Below are positions 1 through 7,975 of a DNA stretch of 44,530 nt, in pieces. A model generated the notes under the pieces. It did not search any database and had not been told where the DNA came from. It saw only the letters and a program-made list of their open reading frames with translations. This stretch comes from Chitinimonas sp. BJB300 (GTDB lineage Bacteria; Pseudomonadota; Gammaproteobacteria; Burkholderiales; Chitinimonadaceae): positions 1 to 44,530 of the forward strand of contig NZ_PDZH01000025.1 in the NCBI RefSeq assembly GCF_002735695.1, given 5' to 3'. The position numbers and the translations under genes were made by a program. How positions within the stretch are numbered: the stretch's first letter is position 1; every line of letters starts with the position of its first letter.

Positions 1-89
1 CCTACCATCGCCGACAAGCCCGTTGCTGTCGCCGCGCCAAACGTGCTCAGCAAATAGTCGGTGTACAAATCGAGTTCTTTGTTCTTCAT
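1..89 (-). CDS. IS transposase, N-terminal fragment
   Basis: The ATG is at 89-87 on the minus strand and the frame runs off the window edge. The encoded start, MKNKELDLYTDYLLSTF, is identical to the product of the right-end copy at 44404. Its N-terminus resembles multicopy DDE transposases of the IS4/IS701-like kind, but the catalytic part lies outside the window, so the family assignment is tentative. It is incomplete here because the window ends, not because a break is visible. Confidence 0.6.
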   Translation of the reverse strand, partial: MKNKELDLYTDYLLSTFGAATATGLSAMV

Positions 90-125
90 GGCGACAGGTT
101 ATCGTATGCACTGCGTAACATCAGT
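1..125 (-). mobile_element. IS end (left copy, truncated by window edge)
   Basis: This stretch is the reverse complement of the sequence at the right edge of the window (44368-44530), differing at only about two positions in the shared part. It carries the first codons of a transposase plus about 36 bp of IS terminus beginning ACTGATGTTACGCAG. The IS terminus directly abuts the dispersed repeat that begins at about 125. The two copies point outward from the window, so the window starts and ends inside the same element in inverted orientation. Confidence 0.75.
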
Positions 126-272
126 TAAGAACCTGTTTATGATCTGTCGCGAGCAGCTGTCAGCAGGGTGAAGCGCAGCGCAGAAACCGGAATGTACTTT
201 TGTACATGAGGCTTTCGAGCAGCACATGAGCCCTGATCACAGCTGCGCAGTAAGATCGTAAACAGGTTCTAA
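126..272. repeat. Dispersed ~145-bp MITE-like repeat, copy 1
   Basis: The unit starts TTAAGAACCTGTTTATGATCT and ends with the near inverse, GATCGTAAACAGGTTCTAA, giving terminal inverted repeats of about 18 bp. Inside is a short palindrome, ATGTACttttGTACAT. A copy about 93% identical lies in the same orientation at 1017-1160, and a diverged relative with the same termini lies at 44185-44330. It has no coding capacity. Only 38 bp separate it from the dsbA start, so the dsbA promoter must lie in or just after it. Confidence 0.8.
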
Positions 273-310
273 GCCATCAGTAGCGTCCATTCTTTCTTAC
301 AGGAGTCACT

Positions 311-1000
311 ATGCGGATTGCCAAGCTTTTCACCCGTCTTATCGCTACCGGCCTGGCGCTGGTTGCATTCAACAGCTACGCCGAACCGCGCGCCGGCGTT
401 GACTTCGACTACATGCCCAAAGCCATGTCAACAGAGGCACCTGGCAAAATCGAAGTGCTTGAATTCTTTTGGTACGGCTGTCCACATTGCTACCATCTGG
501 AGCCTATGGTGGCGGCTTGGGCCAAAACCCTACCCAAGGATGTTGTATTACGGCGTGAACATGTAATGTGGGATGGGCGTAGTGACATGGCAGGCCACGC
601 AAAAGTATTCAATGCGCTGAAGTCTATCAAGCAATCCGATGCCGTCACCCCCGCTGTTTTCAAGGCGATACAGGCGGACCGTATAGAACTGCGTGACGAA
701 AAGGTCTTGTTTGATTGGGTTGCCAAACAGGGTGTGAACCGTCCACAGTTTGAAGCTGCCTACAAGGGCTTTGGTGCACAGGCGCAGCTTGCGCGCGCCA
801 CCCAGCTGACACGCGACTACGGTATTGATGGCGTGCCGACCTTCATCATCAACGGCAAGTACAAGACATCGCCCTCCAAGACGGATGGCGACGAGAAACG
901 CTTTTTCAAGATCATGGATGAGCTGATCGCCAAGGAACGCGGTGCCACCAGTGCCCCGAAAGAAGCAGCCGCGAAGAAAGAACCCGCGGTGAAGAAATAA
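311..1000 (+). CDS. dsbA: Thiol:disulfide interchange protein DsbA
   Basis: This 229-residue protein is a periplasmic oxidase that introduces disulfide bonds into exported proteins and is itself reoxidised by DsbB. Residues 1-24 form a signal peptide ending NSYA. The thioredoxin-fold active site is C57-P-H-C60 in the context FFWYGCPHC, and the cis-proline loop is GVPT (P176). The length is normal for the family apart from a lysine/alanine-rich C-terminal tail (about residues 208-229) with no known role. The ATG at 311 follows the ribosome-binding site AGGAG at 301-305. The gene stands alone between two direct copies of a dispersed repeat (126-272, 1017-1160) and shares a bidirectional terminator with the mrp operon. 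Disulfide-rich exports of the window, including perhaps the cysteine-containing small peptides near 20 kb, could be its clients; that is inference. Confidence 0.95.
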   Translation: MRIAKLFTRLIATGLALVAFNSYAEPRAGVDFDYMPKAMSTEAPGKIEVLEFFWYGCPHCYHLEPMVAAWAKTLPKDVVLRREHVMWDGRSDMAGHAKVFNALKSIKQSDAVTPAVFKAIQADRIELRDEKVLFDWVAKQGVNRPQFEAAYKGFGAQAQLARATQLTRDYGIDGVPTFIINGKYKTSPSKTDGDEKRFFKIMDELIAKERGATSAPKEAAAKKEPAVKK

Positions 1001-1016
1001 ACACGCCTTTCACCTA

Positions 1017-1160
1017 TTAAGAACCTGTTTACGATCTGTCGCGAGCAGTCGTCAGCGGGGTGAAGCGCAGCGCAGAAACCGGAATGTACTTGGGTACATG
1101 AGGCTTTCGAGCAGCACATGAGCCCTGATCACGGCTGCGCAGCAAGATTGTAAACAGGTC
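1017..1160. repeat. Dispersed ~145-bp MITE-like repeat, copy 2
   Basis: It is a near-identical direct copy of 126-272, beginning TTAAGAACCTGTTTACGATCT 17 bp after the dsbA stop. The right terminus is cut short (TAAACAGGTC instead of TAAACAGGTTCTAA) and runs straight into the terminator palindrome at 1155-1200. With copy 1 it brackets dsbA as a direct repeat about 890 bp apart. Confidence 0.8.
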
Positions 1161-1200
1161 ATGAAAAAAGCGCCCAACCGGGCGCTTTTTTCATGACCTG
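1155..1200. terminator. Bidirectional terminator between dsbA and mrpG
   Basis: A perfect 21-bp inverted repeat (1155-1175 with 1180-1200) encloses the loop AACC. The arms contain GCGCCC/GGGCGC flanked by A6 and T6 runs, so it can act as an intrinsic terminator in both directions. The TGA stop of mrpG (1191-1193, minus) lies inside the right arm. Confidence 0.9.
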
Positions 1201-1526
1201 GGTTCATCCGGCTCGGGCGGCCGCAGATCAGGTGACTGTCGCATCGCGGCTTTAACCAACATATGGGCCGATACCGGCGCAGTCAGAAACAGAAACATTG
1301 TAATCAACAGTTCATGCAGGCTGATCGTCCCCTGTAGCGAAAAATACAACATTGATGCAATCAATACGCAGCCGACACCCAGGGTGCTGGCCTTAGTGGG
1401 CCCATGCAAACGGCGCAAGAAGTCGGATAGTTTGAACAACCCCCATGAGCCGATCAAGGCGAAGGCTGCACCCAGCAGTAGTAATAGGCTGATCGCGATA
1501 TCGAGCCAGGTTGGCATGGCATTCAT
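1191..1526 (-). CDS. mrpG: Mrp-type Na+/H+ antiporter subunit G
   Basis: The product has 111 residues and matches the MnhG/PhaG/MrpG family: three transmembrane helices (about 8-28, 42-62 and 66-92) and the family signature around GLFKLSDFLRRLHGPTKAST. It is a small membrane subunit required for assembly and activity of the multisubunit cation/proton antiporter in the inner membrane. The start overlaps the mrpF stop by 4 bp (ATGA at 1523-1526), which implies translational coupling. It is the last gene of the operon and its stop lies within the terminator hairpin. The proline/acid-rich tail (DLRPPEPDEPRS) is cytoplasmic in character. Length is typical for the family. Confidence 0.93.
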   Translation of the reverse strand: MNAMPTWLDIAISLLLLLGAAFALIGSWGLFKLSDFLRRLHGPTKASTLGVGCVLIASMLYFSLQGTISLHELLITMFLFLTAPVSAHMLVKAAMRQSPDLRPPEPDEPRS

Positions 1527-1792
1527 TCAGCAATATCCCCACGGTTAAGGAACTTGGCCATGACCACGGTGCCGACAAACCCCAGCATGGCAATCATCAA
1601 GGCGGCTTCGAAGTAGAGTGTGGTCTGGAAATAGATACCGAGCAGAATCAGCAGCGCGAGGGCATTCACCGATAGCGTATCAAGCGCCAGAATGCGGTCT
1701 GCAAGGTTGGGGCCACGCAGCAGCCGACCAAAGCAGAGCAGCAACGCAAGGCAGAAAATCCCGATGACAAAGGGCAGAACCGTGCTCAGCAT
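1523..1792 (-). CDS. mrpF: Mrp-type Na+/H+ antiporter subunit F
   Basis: This 89-residue integral membrane protein has three hydrophobic helices and the MnhF/PhaF motif GPNLADRILALDTLSVNALALL in the middle (only its first part quoted as family signature: GPNLADRILALD). MrpF is a small subunit of the antiporter complex. In some organisms it has been linked to transport of bile salts, but here the full operon context argues for Na+/H+ exchange. It overlaps mrpE by 7 bp upstream and mrpG by 4 bp downstream. Length is typical and no key feature is missing. Confidence 0.93.
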   Translation of the reverse strand: MLSTVLPFVIGIFCLALLLCFGRLLRGPNLADRILALDTLSVNALALLILLGIYFQTTLYFEAALMIAMLGFVGTVVMAKFLNRGDIAE

Positions 1793-2274
1793 CCGAATAT
1801 CTCCAATAAGGGGCCTTCGTAACGGGCCTGGATGCAGGCAATCAGCATGGCCTCATCTTCCACATGCAGAGCATGCACCAGCAAATGGTGACGGTCTTCC
1901 GTCAAATCAGCCGACAACGTACCTGGCGTCATGGTGATGATGCTGGCCAGGGCAACGATACCGTGCGGATCTCGAATCTTCAGCGGCACCCAGACAAAAC
2001 GCGAACATAGCTTGCTTTCACGCCCCAGAATCTGCCGTGCAACGGTGAGGTTGGACAAAATCACGTCCCACAACACAATACCCAACAGCCGCAACAACAC
2101 ACGCGGCTTGCGCAGACGTGGACGATCGGGCTGGTAGCGCTGGGTAAAGTAGGGAATAAGCATCGCAAACACAAAGCCCAATGCCAGCTGTCCCGCCGAA
2201 ATACTGCCATTGAGCAGCAACCACACAACAAACAGCACCAGACTCAGCACTGGGGCTGGAAAAAATCGTTTCAT
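1786..2274 (-). CDS. mrpE: Mrp-type Na+/H+ antiporter subunit E
   Basis: The product has 162 residues. Two N-terminal hydrophobic helices (about 6-42) are followed by a cytoplasmic domain, as in MnhE/PhaE. The motif LLRLLGIVLWDVILSNLTVA and the later TMTPGTLSADL are typical of the family. It is a structural subunit needed for stability of the complex. The ATG at 2274 overlaps the mrpD stop by 4 bp and its stop overlaps mrpF by 7 bp, so the order D-E-F-G is tightly coupled. Length is normal for the family. Confidence 0.92.
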   Translation of the reverse strand: MKRFFPAPVLSLVLFVVWLLLNGSISAGQLALGFVFAMLIPYFTQRYQPDRPRLRKPRVLLRLLGIVLWDVILSNLTVARQILGRESKLCSRFVWVPLKIRDPHGIVALASIITMTPGTLSADLTEDRHHLLVHALHVEDEAMLIACIQARYEGPLLEIFGC

Positions 2275-3857
2275 TGCGCACCCCCTTTGCTCAATCCCGC
2301 CTCGCGCATTTCCTTACGCACATCAAAACGTGCAGGTACTGGCTGCTTGCTCATTACCGCTTCGATATAAAGATACGGACCAAACAACTGGGTTGCGGCA
2401 GCCTGGCAATAGCGATTAAAAGGACCGGCCAACACGCCGGTAGCCACCGCTACCCCTATCAACAACCATAGTGCCAATTGGGCGCTGAAAGCATGCAGGG
2501 GGCCACTACTACATGGCACCGAAGCATCGTCCGATGCCCAGAACAAGACACTTCCCGCCCGCGCCAACGCAAGAATACTAAGCAAGCTACCCATCAGCAC
2601 CGCAGCCCAAATCCATCCAACCGACTCATGCGACAAAGCAGCCCGCAGCAATAGTGCCTTACCCAGGAAACCGGACAATGGCGGCAAACCAGCAGCCACC
2701 AAAGCACAGATGAAAAACGGTAACCCAAGTCGATGGCGGCCAAAATCAAACGCAGCCGGCTGCAAAACGTCGCCATTCACACCACGCGCCGATACGACTT
2801 GATCCAGCAACAGAAACAGCGCCGCACACGCCAACGTACTGCCGGGTAAATAGTAGAGGCCAGCAGCTAACGCCGCAGGGTTACCCACGCCAATCGCCAA
2901 TAACAACGTCCCCGCCGAAGCAATCAGCAAATACGCGATCAACCCGCGCAGCTGGCGCGCCGCCAACGCACCCAGTGCACCCAACAAGAGCGAAACCATG
3001 GCCAGCGGCACCAGCCAGGGTTGTGCCACTTCGGCCAACGCACCCGCAGATACGCCAAAAATTAGTGTAAATACCCGCGCAATCGCATATACCCCGACCT
3101 TGGTCATGATGGCGAACAACGCCGCCACCGACGCAGTGGCACTGCCATAGGTATCGGGCAGCCAGAAATACAGAGGCAACAACGCCGCCTTGACCGCAAA
3201 CACCACCAATAGCAGTAAGGCGGCCGACTGCGCCAGCAGCACATTTTCCGGCCCCAGCTGCAGCACGCGCAGCGCCAAATCGGCCATATTCAAGGTGCCA
3301 GTCAATCCATACAACAGGGAGACCGCAATCAGAAAGAGCGCCGATGCCGCCAGATTGAAACTCACATAATGAATCGATGCCTTCAAGCGCGCTGCACCAG
3401 CACCATGCAGCAGCAAGCCATAAGACGAAATCAGCAGCACTTCGAAGAACACAAAGAGATTGAACAAATCACCCGTCAGAAAAGCGCCATTGAGGCCCAT
3501 CAGCTGAAAGTGCACCAAACTGTGGAAATGCGCGCCGCGCTGCTCATCTCTGCCCCGCGCATGCAACAGGCAAGCCAACGCCAGTACGCTGGTCAGCCCC
3601 ACCAGCAAGGCGCTAAGGCGATCAAGCACCAGTACGATGCCAAACGGAGCATGCCAATTGGACAGCAGGTAGGCATTGATGCGGCCGCTGCCAGCTTCGG
3701 CAAACAACCCCGCCGATATCACCACCAACAACAGCATGGACAGCAGGCTCAGGTTAGGCACCCAGCTGCGCCACTGCCGCTCAATGTAGAGCAGCAAACT
3801 ACCGCTCAGCAGAGGCAGTACAACCGGCGCGATAATCCAGTGAGGCCAACTACTCAT
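2271..3857 (-). CDS. mrpD: Mrp-type Na+/H+ antiporter subunit D
   Basis: The 528-residue product is a polytopic membrane protein homologous to NADH dehydrogenase subunits NuoM/NuoN (proton-conducting antiporter module). The two residues essential for proton translocation in this superfamily are present: E139 in FVFFEVLL and K223 in FAVKAALLPLYFWLPD. Together with MrpA it forms the ion-translocating core of the antiporter. It overlaps mrpC (4 bp) and mrpE (4 bp). The C-terminal tail (about 500-528) is hydrophilic and reaches the cytoplasm. No truncation is seen. Confidence 0.95.
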   Translation of the reverse strand: MSSWPHWIIAPVVLPLLSGSLLLYIERQWRSWVPNLSLLSMLLLVVISAGLFAEAGSGRINAYLLSNWHAPFGIVLVLDRLSALLVGLTSVLALACLLHARGRDEQRGAHFHSLVHFQLMGLNGAFLTGDLFNLFVFFEVLLISSYGLLLHGAGAARLKASIHYVSFNLAASALFLIAVSLLYGLTGTLNMADLALRVLQLGPENVLLAQSAALLLLVVFAVKAALLPLYFWLPDTYGSATASVAALFAIMTKVGVYAIARVFTLIFGVSAGALAEVAQPWLVPLAMVSLLLGALGALAARQLRGLIAYLLIASAGTLLLAIGVGNPAALAAGLYYLPGSTLACAALFLLLDQVVSARGVNGDVLQPAAFDFGRHRLGLPFFICALVAAGLPPLSGFLGKALLLRAALSHESVGWIWAAVLMGSLLSILALARAGSVLFWASDDASVPCSSGPLHAFSAQLALWLLIGVAVATGVLAGPFNRYCQAAATQLFGPYLYIEAVMSKQPVPARFDVRKEMREAGLSKGGAQ

Positions 3858-4195
3858 TGCGGCTCCTGGGCATCGACATGGTCCGAACCGGTTTCGGCGC
3901 GCGTCCGCAGCGCTATCACCAACATAACGGCCGTCATAGCGAAGCTGATCACGATAGCCGTCAACACCAGGGCTTGCGGCAAGGGGTCGGCATAGTGTTG
4001 CAACGTGGGGAGGAACTTGCCATCCATGATGGGCGCAGCGCCCACCGTGGCCCTGCCCATCAAGAAGATGAACAGGTTGACGGCATAGGACAGCAACGTC
4101 AGGCCGACAATGACATCAAACACCCGTGCACGCAGCAGCAGATAGATGCCACCGCCGGTCAAGGTTCCCACAGCCAGGGCGAGCATCATTTCCAT
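3854..4195 (-). CDS. mrpC: Mrp-type Na+/H+ antiporter subunit C
   Basis: This 113-residue subunit has three transmembrane helices and is homologous to NuoK. The motif LTLLSYAVNLFIFLMG followed by DPLPQALVLTAIVISFA is characteristic of MnhC/PhaC. It belongs to the membrane arm of the antiporter. The start overlaps the end of mrpA by 10 bp and its stop overlaps mrpD by 4 bp. Length is typical. Confidence 0.94.
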   Translation of the reverse strand: MEMMLALAVGTLTGGGIYLLLRARVFDVIVGLTLLSYAVNLFIFLMGRATVGAAPIMDGKFLPTLQHYADPLPQALVLTAIVISFAMTAVMLVIALRTRAETGSDHVDAQEPQ

Positions 4196-7008
4196 AATGG
4201 TTTCTCCGCACCAGCAGTCAGCCGGGCAATGGCAGCCAACATCAACATCGTGGCGCCGGTAACAGTCAACATCACACCCAGGTCGAAAAACATGGCGCTG
4301 GTAATGGGCACATGGCCGAAAAGGGGTATCAGTGGGTAGTCATAGCTACTGGTAAGGAAAGGCGCTCCCAGCAGCCAGCTGCCCATACCTGTCATCCCCG
4401 CTATCAGCAAGCCTGCTGCAATCCAGGGGCGGAAATCACCCGAACTGCGCATAGCCATCCAGCGCTGCCCGTTGGCGACATATTGCAGGATGAGAGCAAT
4501 AGCCAGTACCAAACCGGCTACAAAACCACCCCCCGGCTGGTTATGCCCACGCATATAGATGTAAAGCGCCACCAGCACCGCCAGCGGCAGCAACATTCTT
4601 GCCACCATGGCCAACATCAGGGGATGCTTGTCGCGGGTCGGCTCACCCGGCTGAGGGGTGTAATCCACCGGCACAAAATCCCGCAGCAAGGCAGAGATAA
4701 TCAACGCAGCAATGCCCAGCACCGTGATTTCGCCCAAGGTATCGTAACCACGAAAGTCCACGATGATCACATTCACCGCATTCGCCCCACCACCCAACGC
4801 CGGGGCATTTTGCAGGTAGAACGGCGCGATCGAATCAAAAGGACGGGTCAAGACGGCATACACAATGCCGGTTACACCCAACCCGGCTGCACTGGCAACC
4901 AATCCGTCACGCCACTTACGCCAAGCCTGCCCCTCGGGTTTACTGTCCTTGGGTAGCCAATTGAGTGCCAACATCATCAGAATCGTCGTCACCACCTCTA
5001 CCGAAAGCTGGGTCATGGCAAGGTCCGGTGCGGAGAAATAAACAAAGGTCAACGTAACCGTAAGGCCCACTGCGCCCAGCAAAATCAAAGTAAGCAGGCG
5101 TTGGCCAAAATGCAGCACAACCGACACCGTACAAACCATGCCAATCAGCCAAACTGCAACGAAAGCCGGGCTGACAGGCGTTGCCGATGGCATGTGGCCC
5201 ATAGGTAACCAACCGTTCAAAAGATAAGGCGCCAAGCCCGCCAAAATCGTGATAACCACAAAGCACAACAGATAGCGCTGCAAACTACCGTTTTGCAAGA
5301 CCGCCGTCAGCCATCGCGCTCCTCGCACCAACGCATTGATGCCTCGCTCAAACCCACCCCGTCCATTCACCCTGCCCAGCATGGGTGTGCGTTCGAGGGT
5401 GTGGAGGTTCACCCGGCTCTGCCAAAGGAAGTACAACGCCACGCCGCCGAACAACGCGATGGCGCTTAGCATCAAGGGAAGGTTGAAACCATGCCACAAC
5501 GCAAGGGAATAGTCGGGCAATGCCGCATAAGGCCCTCCATGCAGGGTGGCTTGCGCACCGATCGCCAACAAGGGGCCAATGGTCAGGGCAGGCAGTACCC
5601 CTACCACAAGGCACACCAGGACCAGCAACTCCACGGGCAAGCGCATACCCCATGCCGGCTCGTGTGGCTGGGTCTTCGCGACTACCGTAGACCGAGGATT
5701 ATTGAAAAAGGTGTCGTGCACAAAACGTACGCTATACGCCACGCTGCATAACGCGCCCAGCGTCGCCCCGATTGGCAAGGCCCACTGCGCCAGGGTAGGC
5801 AAATCGGGCCGAATGGTCTGGGCGAGGAACATTTCCTTGGAAAGAAAGCCATTGAACAACGGCACACCTGCCATGGCGGCGCTGGCCAGCATGGTGAGCG
5901 TCCCCGTGATCGGCATGAAGCGCATCAAGTGATTCAAATTACGCATGTCTCGCGTGCCGGTCTCGTGGTCGACAATGCCGGCAGACATAAACAGGCTGGC
6001 CTTGAAACAGGCATGGTTAAGGATATGGAACACTGCGGCAACGATGGCCAGCGGCTGGTCCAGCCCCAACAACAATGTGATCAACCCCAGGTGGCTGATG
6101 GTGGAATAAGCCAGCAGCCCTTTCAAATCGTGCTTGAACAGCGCAACGTAAGCGCCGATCAGCATGGTGGCCAATCCTGTCGTCGAGACGATCCAGAACC
6201 AGGGCTCGGAATGCCCCAAGGCCGGGTAAAGCCGAGCAAGCAGAAACACACCCGCCTTCACCATGGTGGCGGAGTGCAGATAAGCCGACACCGGCGTTGG
6301 CGCAGCCATCGCGTTAGGCAGCCAGAAATGGAAAGGGAACTGTGCACTCTTGGTGAAAGCGCCCAGAAGGACCAGCAGTAGCGCCGGTAGATACAAGGGA
6401 TGGGCACGAATCTGCTCGCCCGACGCCAGCACGGCATCCAGCGAATAGCTACCTACGATATGCCCCAACAATAACGCCCCGCCCAGCAGTGCCAAGCCCC
6501 CCGCGCCGGTTATCGTCAGCGCCATCCGCGCACCGGATCGTGCAGCCGGCTCCTTTTGCCAATAACCAATCAGCAAGAAGGAGCTAAGACTGGTGAGCTC
6601 CCAAAAGACCACCAGCAAGATCAGGTTGTCGGCAATCACCATGCCCAGCATGGCGCCCATGAACAACAAAAGAAACAAGAAGAAGCGTGCCGGCGGGTCG
6701 CTCTTGCTCAGATAGTGCGCGGCATAGAGTACGACCAACGCACCGATGCCGGTAATCAACAAGGCAAACAGCCAAGCCAGCCCATCCATTCGGAAACCCA
6801 GTTCCAACCCCAATTGCGGCACCCACGGCACAGACCAGCGCAGCACATCGCCACCAAATACGGTGGGTGCAGTACTCAATAACAGCGCCAATGCCCCCAA
6901 CGCCGTACCACCCGCCAGCCATGCGGCGTTACGGCGCGCCACATTGGGCACAAAGCTCATCAGCGCGGCTCCAATAAAGGGCAGCGCTGCCAATAGCAGC
7001 AGGTTCAT
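4186..7008 (-). CDS. mrpA: Mrp-type Na+/H+ antiporter subunit A with fused B domain
   Basis: The product has 940 residues. The N-terminal ~600 residues form a NuoL-like antiporter module with the key E137 (VVFWELTS) and K220 (LGAFTKSAQFPFHFWLP). The C-terminal third contains the DUF4040/NuoJ-like part and the MnhB domain (MLLPLAVLVALYIYMRGHNQPGGGF), so MrpA and MrpB are one polypeptide, the 'group 2' six-gene arrangement known from alpha-, beta- and gammaproteobacteria. The complex exchanges cytoplasmic Na+ for protons and supports sodium and alkali tolerance. I chose the ATG at 7008 because it follows AAGGA with an 8-nt spacer and starts the hydrophobic helix MNLLLLAALPFIG; an upstream in-frame start at 7062 lacks such a site. 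It is the first gene of the operon. Confidence 0.94.
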   Translation of the reverse strand: MNLLLLAALPFIGAALMSFVPNVARRNAAWLAGGTALGALALLLSTAPTVFGGDVLRWSVPWVPQLGLELGFRMDGLAWLFALLITGIGALVVLYAAHYLSKSDPPARFFLFLLLFMGAMLGMVIADNLILLVVFWELTSLSSFLLIGYWQKEPAARSGARMALTITGAGGLALLGGALLLGHIVGSYSLDAVLASGEQIRAHPLYLPALLLVLLGAFTKSAQFPFHFWLPNAMAAPTPVSAYLHSATMVKAGVFLLARLYPALGHSEPWFWIVSTTGLATMLIGAYVALFKHDLKGLLAYSTISHLGLITLLLGLDQPLAIVAAVFHILNHACFKASLFMSAGIVDHETGTRDMRNLNHLMRFMPITGTLTMLASAAMAGVPLFNGFLSKEMFLAQTIRPDLPTLAQWALPIGATLGALCSVAYSVRFVHDTFFNNPRSTVVAKTQPHEPAWGMRLPVELLVLVCLVVGVLPALTIGPLLAIGAQATLHGGPYAALPDYSLALWHGFNLPLMLSAIALFGGVALYFLWQSRVNLHTLERTPMLGRVNGRGGFERGINALVRGARWLTAVLQNGSLQRYLLCFVVITILAGLAPYLLNGWLPMGHMPSATPVSPAFVAVWLIGMVCTVSVVLHFGQRLLTLILLGAVGLTVTLTFVYFSAPDLAMTQLSVEVVTTILMMLALNWLPKDSKPEGQAWRKWRDGLVASAAGLGVTGIVYAVLTRPFDSIAPFYLQNAPALGGGANAVNVIIVDFRGYDTLGEITVLGIAALIISALLRDFVPVDYTPQPGEPTRDKHPLMLAMVARMLLPLAVLVALYIYMRGHNQPGGGFVAGLVLAIALILQYVANGQRWMAMRSSGDFRPWIAAGLLIAGMTGMGSWLLGAPFLTSSYDYPLIPLFGHVPITSAMFFDLGVMLTVTGATMLMLAAIARLTAGAEKPLWK

Positions 7009-7453
7009 TCGGGTTCCTTGGCAAGCAAACGGGGTAACAAGATGGCGAGTGTGAATAGACAAGACAATCTGCCCGGCTCATCCAACCGGGTATCTAACTT
7101 AACAAGAGCATCGCCCTGCTCCAAGCCCGGGCAAACCATAACAACGAAAGCCTGTAGACGGGTTTTCATCTTTGCTGACAGAGTGAACTCTACTTTGTAG
7201 TCTTCTATTTCTTTAGTCAAAAGCGCAGCAGATTCTTTTCACGGGAGCGAAAAATATCATTTTATTCATAAAGATAAACACCCTCCCGTTGCATCCCCAC
7301 ACTCAAACGAGCGGGTAACATTCACTCGATAGAACCACATAACTTAAAGACCCGGGGTGCCTCAAGGTTAGAATCAACACTCGTGCTTTTTCAGCGATTT
7401 ATGCGCTGAAATGAATAGGCTTGATTCATCTACGACGTTTAAGGTGCTGAAAA
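7009..7453. other. Divergent intergenic region mrpA / gloA
   Basis: This 445-bp spacer must hold the promoters of the mrp operon (minus) and gloA (plus). The middle (about 7230-7350) is AT-rich. A minus-strand TTGACT at 7220-7215 could be a -35 box but has no good -10 at the right distance. A 70-codon open frame on the minus strand (TTG at 7220, stop overlapping the mrpA ATG) lacks recognisable similarity and I do not call it a gene. I see no RNA gene or mobile element. Confidence 0.5.
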
Positions 7454-7873
7454 ATGAAATATCTCCACACAATGGTACGGGTAACCAATCTGGATGAATC
7501 CATAAAATTCTATCGGGATGCGCTTGGGCTAGAGATAATCAAGCAAAAAGACTATGAATCAGGTCGATTCTCGTTGATCTACCTTGCCGCGCCAGGCGAT
7601 GAAGATGCGCAAGTCGAACTGACCCACAACTGGGACCCGGAAGTCTATACCGGCGGCCGCAACTTCGGGCACCTCGCCTACGCAGTGGAAAACATATACG
7701 AAGCCTGTCAGCGCCTGATGGCCCACGGTGTTGTCATCAACCGACCACCACGCGATGGGTATATGGCCTTCGTGCGTTCGCCAGACAATATTTCGGTAGA
7801 GCTGCTTCAGACAGGCGACCCTTTGCCCAAAACAGAGCCTTGGGCTTCCATGCCCAATATTGGCAGCTGGTAA
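7454..7873 (+). CDS. gloA: Glyoxalase I (lactoylglutathione lyase)
   Basis: The 139-residue enzyme isomerises the hemithioacetal of methylglyoxal and glutathione to S-lactoylglutathione, the first step of methylglyoxal detoxification in the cytoplasm. It has the two babab units of the VOC fold and the four metal ligands expected for bacterial GloA: H5 (KYLHTMVRV), E55 (QVELTHNW), H73 (FGHLAYAV) and E116 (SVELLQ). Length and spacing fit the Ni2+-type enzymes of proteobacteria. The ATG follows AAGGTG with 7-8 nt spacing. It is monocistronic, with a strong terminator at 7888-7920. Confidence 0.95.
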   Translation: MKYLHTMVRVTNLDESIKFYRDALGLEIIKQKDYESGRFSLIYLAAPGDEDAQVELTHNWDPEVYTGGRNFGHLAYAVENIYEACQRLMAHGVVINRPPRDGYMAFVRSPDNISVELLQTGDPLPKTEPWASMPNIGSW

Positions 7874-7887
7874 CACACCGTCAAAAA

Positions 7888-7920
7888 AAATCCGGCTTAA
7901 CCTTGCCGGATTTCTTTTTC
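7888..7920. terminator. Bidirectional terminator between gloA and the giant adhesin
   Basis: AAATCCGGC (7888-7896) pairs with GCCGGATTT (7905-7913) around an 8-nt loop. T-rich tracts follow on both strands (TTTCTTTTTC on plus, a run of eight T on minus), so it can end both gloA and the convergent adhesin gene. Confidence 0.9.
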
Positions 7921-7975
7921 AAAGTCTGCTGCGCATTAGCAATACTGCGCTAAAAACGCCCGCACAACAGCCTGC

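Noticed and set aside
4312-6882. Plus-strand frames opposite mrpA (up to 214 codons)
   Set aside because: They are glutamine/histidine-rich shadows of a membrane-protein gene with no family features.
7005-7220. Minus-strand 71-codon frame (TTG start) whose stop overlaps the mrpA ATG
   Set aside because: The overlap is suggestive, but the product has no recognisable features, the start is TTG without a good ribosome-binding site and mrpA has its own AAGGA.
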